From the NCBI GenBank assembly GCA_017612495.1, contig JAGAFQ010000076.1, positions 1 to 8,010 on the forward strand: a stretch of DNA of 8,010 nt, given 5' to 3'. The notes under the pieces were generated by a model that was given only the letters and a program-made list of their open reading frames with translations, was not told the origin of the DNA and did no database searches. The DNA is from Clostridia bacterium (GTDB lineage Bacteria; Bacillota; Clostridia; Oscillospirales; CAG-272). A program made the translations under genes and the position numbers. Shown here in pieces: positions 5,377-8,010 of the stretch (the stretch's first letter is position 1; each line of letters begins with the position of its first letter).

Positions 5377-6368
5377 ACGGCGGTATTATCCATTTATATA
5401 ATGAGCCGAGGATCATATCGTCGGCTTGTGTGGTCGGAAATGAAGAACACATCGGTCCTTTGGGAGATCTGTTCGACGGCTATTCTTCCGATCCTCGTTT
5501 CGGTATGAAGACCTGGGAAAGCGCGGAAAGCGAGATGCAAAGGCGCGCGTTTTTATATGCCCTGAAAAAGGGAAGCGTAAAATGCGAGGATATAAGCGCG
5601 GTCTTTGCGGGCGATCTGCAAAATCAATGCGTTGCCTCGACCTACGGTCTTTTGCCCTATAATGCACCGTATATCGGGCTTTACGGGGCTTGCTCGACGC
5701 TTGCCGAGGGGCTTGTGCTTTCTTCGATGCTGATAGATTCAAAAAAGCTTTGTACCGTTGCCGTTTCCGCTTCATCGCATTTTTGTGCGGCAGAAAGGCA
5801 GTTCCGCTTTCCGCTCGAATACGGCTCGCAGCGTCCGCCCACGGCGCAAAGGACCGTCACGGCGGCAGGAACTTTTATTCTTTCGCAAAGCGGCGCCGAT
5901 ATAAGGATATGCGACGTTTTGATAGGCAGGATATGTGACTCCGGAATCTCGGATATTTCAAATATGGGCGCGGCAATGGCTCCTGCCGCGGCGGACACGC
6001 TCTGTCGGTATTTTGCACAATCGCAAAAGCGCCCGTCCGACTTTGATTTGATACTCACGGGAGATCTCGGATATGAGGGCATCAAAATATTAAAGGATCT
6101 TTGCTTTGCGAAAGGTCTTGATCTGTCGGGCAATCTTAATGACTGCGGACTTTTGATCTATTCCGCGTCTGAACAGGATGTCCACGCAGGCGGCTCGGGG
6201 TGCGGTTGCAGCGCGGCTGTGATGTCGGGCTATATCATGAAACGCTTAAAGGATAAAACACTTAAAAATATTTTGCTTATGTGCACGGGAGCCATGATGA
6301 GTCCCACAAGCCTTTTGCAGGGGCAAAGCATCCCGTCGATAGCGCATTTGGTTCATATAAGAGGATGA
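5373..6368 (+). CDS. spoVAD: Stage V sporulation protein AD (thiolase-fold)
   Basis: A 331-residue soluble protein matching SpoVAD along its whole length. Diagnostic stretches are IISSACVVG (15-22), FAGDLQNQC (78-86), IGLYGACST with Cys107 (101-109), SSHFCAAERQFRFPLEYGSQRPPTAQ (134-159), NMGAAMAPAAADT (197-209), LNDCGLLIY (255-263), HAGGSGCGCSA (271-281) and MSPTSLLQGQSIPSIAH (309-325). SpoVAD has a thiolase-like fold and binds dipicolinic acid on the outer face of the spore inner membrane, as part of the SpoVA complex. The start is GTG at 5373-5375 in the sequence GTGA, which also holds the spoVAC stop codon. The ribosome site GGGGAGG (5354-5360) is 12 nt away, longer than usual. Coupling by ribosomes finishing spoVAC probably makes up for this. 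Confidence 0.96.
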   Translation: MNGGIIHLYNEPRIISSACVVGNEEHIGPLGDLFDGYSSDPRFGMKTWESAESEMQRRAFLYALKKGSVKCEDISAVFAGDLQNQCVASTYGLLPYNAPYIGLYGACSTLAEGLVLSSMLIDSKKLCTVAVSASSHFCAAERQFRFPLEYGSQRPPTAQRTVTAAGTFILSQSGADIRICDVLIGRICDSGISDISNMGAAMAPAAADTLCRYFAQSQKRPSDFDLILTGDLGYEGIKILKDLCFAKGLDLSGNLNDCGLLIYSASEQDVHAGGSGCGCSAAVMSGYIMKRLKDKTLKNILLMCTGAMMSPTSLLQGQSIPSIAHLVHIRG

Positions 6369-6372
6369 TTGT

Positions 6373-6738
6373 ATGGAGATTTTATGGAAATATGCGGCGC
6401 CGTTCATATTCGGCGGCTTTTTGTGCGTGATAGCGCAGATATTCATTGATAAAACAAGGCTCACCCCGGCAAGGATATTGGTCTCTTATGTAGTCACGGG
6501 CGTATTTTTATCCGCCATAGGAGTTTTTGAGCCGCTCATCGATATATTCGGCTTCGGCGCGAAAACTCCGCTTTTGGGCTTCGGATATATCCTTGCCAAG
6601 GGCACAAGAGAGGCGATCGACAACTACGGCGCTATGGGTATCGTGACGGGCGGCATCGGCGGCGCGGCATTCGGCATCGGCGCCGCGATAATCTTCGGCT
6701 ACGTCTTTGCGCTGCTTTTCAAAGGAAAATCAAAATAA
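6373..6738 (+). CDS. spoVAE: Stage V sporulation protein AE (SpoVAEb type)
   Basis: A 121-residue membrane protein, the usual length for the SpoVAEb form. It has the family pattern FGGFLCVIAQIFIDKTRLTPARILVSYVVTG (13-43), then LGFGYILAKGTREAID (68-83) and a glycine-rich GIVTGGIGGAAFGIGAAIIFGY segment (89-110). It is predicted to span the inner membrane three or four times with SpoVAC as part of the Ca2+-DPA channel. GAGG at 6361-6364, inside the last codons of spoVAD, lies 8 nt before the ATG, and the gap to spoVAD is 4 bp. It is the last gene of a minimal AC-AD-AE set; the longer Bacillus operon with AA, AB, AEa and AF is not present here. No clear terminator follows before the next promoter. 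Confidence 0.94.
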   Translation: MEILWKYAAPFIFGGFLCVIAQIFIDKTRLTPARILVSYVVTGVFLSAIGVFEPLIDIFGFGAKTPLLGFGYILAKGTREAIDNYGAMGIVTGGIGGAAFGIGAAIIFGYVFALLFKGKSK

Positions 6739-6741
6739 AAC

Positions 6742-6770
6742 TTGAAGACTGCCCCGAAAACGGTTATAAT
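6742..6770 (+). promoter_or_regulatory. Sigma-A-like promoter of the methyltransferase gene
   Basis: TTGAAG (6742-6747) and a perfect TATAAT (6765-6770) are separated by the ideal 17 bp. Transcription would start near 6777, leaving a leader of about 24 nt before the start codon. The -35 box begins 3 bp after the spoVAE stop codon. The methyltransferase is therefore probably made in growing cells independently of the spore genes. Confidence 0.75.
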
Positions 6771-6800
6771 TAGACATATTTCATTATTATCGGAGGAAAT

Positions 6801-7997
6801 ATGTCGGAAAATATTGATGTATTTGAAAAGTTAAATGCGTGCATCTCTTGCGTCATCTCCGACGGCTCGTTCAAAAAAGCGGTGTTTTCAAAGTCCGCTT
6901 GCGATGAGGTGATAAAAGCGAGCGCCGAGGCGGTCAAGATCAAAGGCGAAACGATGATACAGCTTGAAATATTCCGAAAAGACGGCAAAGCGCATCATAA
7001 AAATATTGATGTTCCGTCTGCCGCCGAGCAGCTTTGCGAATTTGCAAAGGGATTTTCGCAGACGAATCTGCTCACGCAAAGGGGCAACGTTGAGGTACGC
7101 GTTTCAAAAAAAGGAAAGGCGACGTTTATCGGTAAACTGTCAAGCGAGCCCATAGGCGGAAATTGCGCACTTGAAAAACACGACCATGACAGAGAAAAGA
7201 ACTATATTTTAAGTCCCGAGAAGACGTATCCGTTTTTGACAAAGCTCGGAGTTTGCGATGAAAACGGCAGGATCTTTGACAAAAAGCGGGCAAAGTTCAG
7301 ACAGATAAACAGGTTTTTGGAAATCGTCGACGGCATTTACGATAAAATGCCGAAAGAGGGCGAGCTCTTGATATATGACCTTTGCTGCGGCAAGAGTTAT
7401 CTCACCTTTGCGGTATATTACTTTTTGACCGAAATAAAAAAACGCCGCGTTGAGATGCACGGCATCGACTTAAAAGAAGATATGATGACGGAATGTGCCG
7501 CTTTTGCAAAGGAGCTCGGATATGACGGCTTGCATTTTTCCTGCGGCAACATAAATGAGGTCACTGTCACAAGGGCTCCCGATATGGTCATTTCGCTCCA
7601 CGCCTGCGACGTCGCAACGGATATCGTTCTCTCGAACAGTCAGAAATGGGGAAGCAAGATCATACTTTCGAGTCCTTGCTGCCAGCACGAGATTTATTCT
7701 CAAATCGACAAAAGCGCAATGACTCTGCTCGGAAAGTATCCTATATTAAATCAGAAGTTTTGCGCCATTTTGACAGATGCTCTGCGCTGCTTGTGGCTTG
7801 AGATCATGGGATATGACGTTGAGGCGATCGAATTTATAGATCCCGACGAGACTCCGAAGAACGTTTTGATACGCGCTATCGATCGCAAAACGCCGATTTC
7901 TTGCGAAAAACAAAAAAGTTTGGAAAATAAATACCGCGAAATATGCCGTAGTTACGGTATTTCTCCGACTTTAAGCAAAAATCTCGAAAAAACTTAG
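6801..7997 (+). CDS. SAM-dependent methyltransferase, METTL25-like (Methyltransf_32 type)
   Basis: A 398-residue cytoplasmic protein. The C-terminal half is a class I methyltransferase. It has KFRQINRFLEIVD (165-177), the SAM-binding motif YDLCCGKSYLTFAVYYFL (192-209), an acidic residue ending the second strand in HGIDLK (220-225, Asp223), CGNINE (248-253), and motif IV-like ISLHACDVATD (264-274) followed by SPCCQHE (291-297). The DLCCGKSYL pattern is characteristic of the family that includes METTL25 and RRNAD1. The first 150 residues form a separate domain that I do not recognise; its QLEIFRKDGKAHHKN and NVEVRVSKKGKA stretches look beta-rich. The substrate is unknown; RNA is a guess from the family. 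GGAGG lies 4 nt before the ATG. Two Cys-Cys pairs (195-196 and 293-294) stand out near the active site. Confidence 0.82.
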   Translation: MSENIDVFEKLNACISCVISDGSFKKAVFSKSACDEVIKASAEAVKIKGETMIQLEIFRKDGKAHHKNIDVPSAAEQLCEFAKGFSQTNLLTQRGNVEVRVSKKGKATFIGKLSSEPIGGNCALEKHDHDREKNYILSPEKTYPFLTKLGVCDENGRIFDKKRAKFRQINRFLEIVDGIYDKMPKEGELLIYDLCCGKSYLTFAVYYFLTEIKKRRVEMHGIDLKEDMMTECAAFAKELGYDGLHFSCGNINEVTVTRAPDMVISLHACDVATDIVLSNSQKWGSKIILSSPCCQHEIYSQIDKSAMTLLGKYPILNQKFCAILTDALRCLWLEIMGYDVEAIEFIDPDETPKNVLIRAIDRKTPISCEKQKSLENKYREICRSYGISPTLSKNLEKT

Positions 7998-8010
7998 AAA
8001 AAAGTGTTGA

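Noticed and set aside
5681..6133. 150-residue open frame on the minus strand
   Set aside because: It is antisense to the most conserved part of spoVAD and has no ribosome site or recognisable domain.

Overview
The window looks like chromosomal DNA from an endospore-forming member of the Clostridia. The main evidence is an unmistakable spoVAC-spoVAD-spoVAE cluster. It is supported by strong GGAGG-type ribosome binding sites, sigma-A-like promoters and protein families common in Clostridia (DUF4830, zinc-ribbon/DUF4234-type small proteins, an AI-2E family transporter). Composition is moderate in GC. I cannot name a genus from the sequence.

Layout, left to right. Positions 1-151 hold two tRNA-Arg(CCT)-type sequences on the minus strand. 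One (1-49) is cut by the window edge. The other (110-151) is a clean 5' half whose 3' half is missing, as if something recombined in its anticodon loop. Upstream of it on the same strand is an AI-2E family membrane protein gene (188-1453) with its own sigma-A-like promoter. A divergent plus-strand gene (1668-2153) encodes a small membrane-anchored DUF4830-type protein behind a structured leader. Its 3' end overlaps the 3' end of a convergent ABC-F ATPase gene (2142-4013, minus) by 12 bp.

Upstream of the ABC-F gene lies a coupled minus-strand pair: a zinc-ribbon protein (4403-4786) and a small DUF4234-like membrane protein (4058-4399), driven by a good promoter at 4824-4853. A strong intrinsic terminator (4028-4059) starts at the stop codon of the second gene and ends about 15 bases before the ABC-F start codon. 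The ABC-F gene therefore has no room for a promoter of its own beyond that terminator. It must be reached by read-through, which makes the terminator a candidate attenuator.

The right half is plus strand. The three-gene spoVA cluster (4930-6738) encodes the core of the spore channel for Ca2+-dipicolinic acid, with tight coupling between genes. It is followed by an independently promoted METTL25-like SAM-dependent methyltransferase (6801-7997).

Most of the window is ordinary chromosome. The two places worth a second look are the broken tRNA at the left edge and the terminator between the DUF4234-like gene and the ABC-F gene. I saw no CRISPR array, transposase, integrase or toxin-antitoxin pair.
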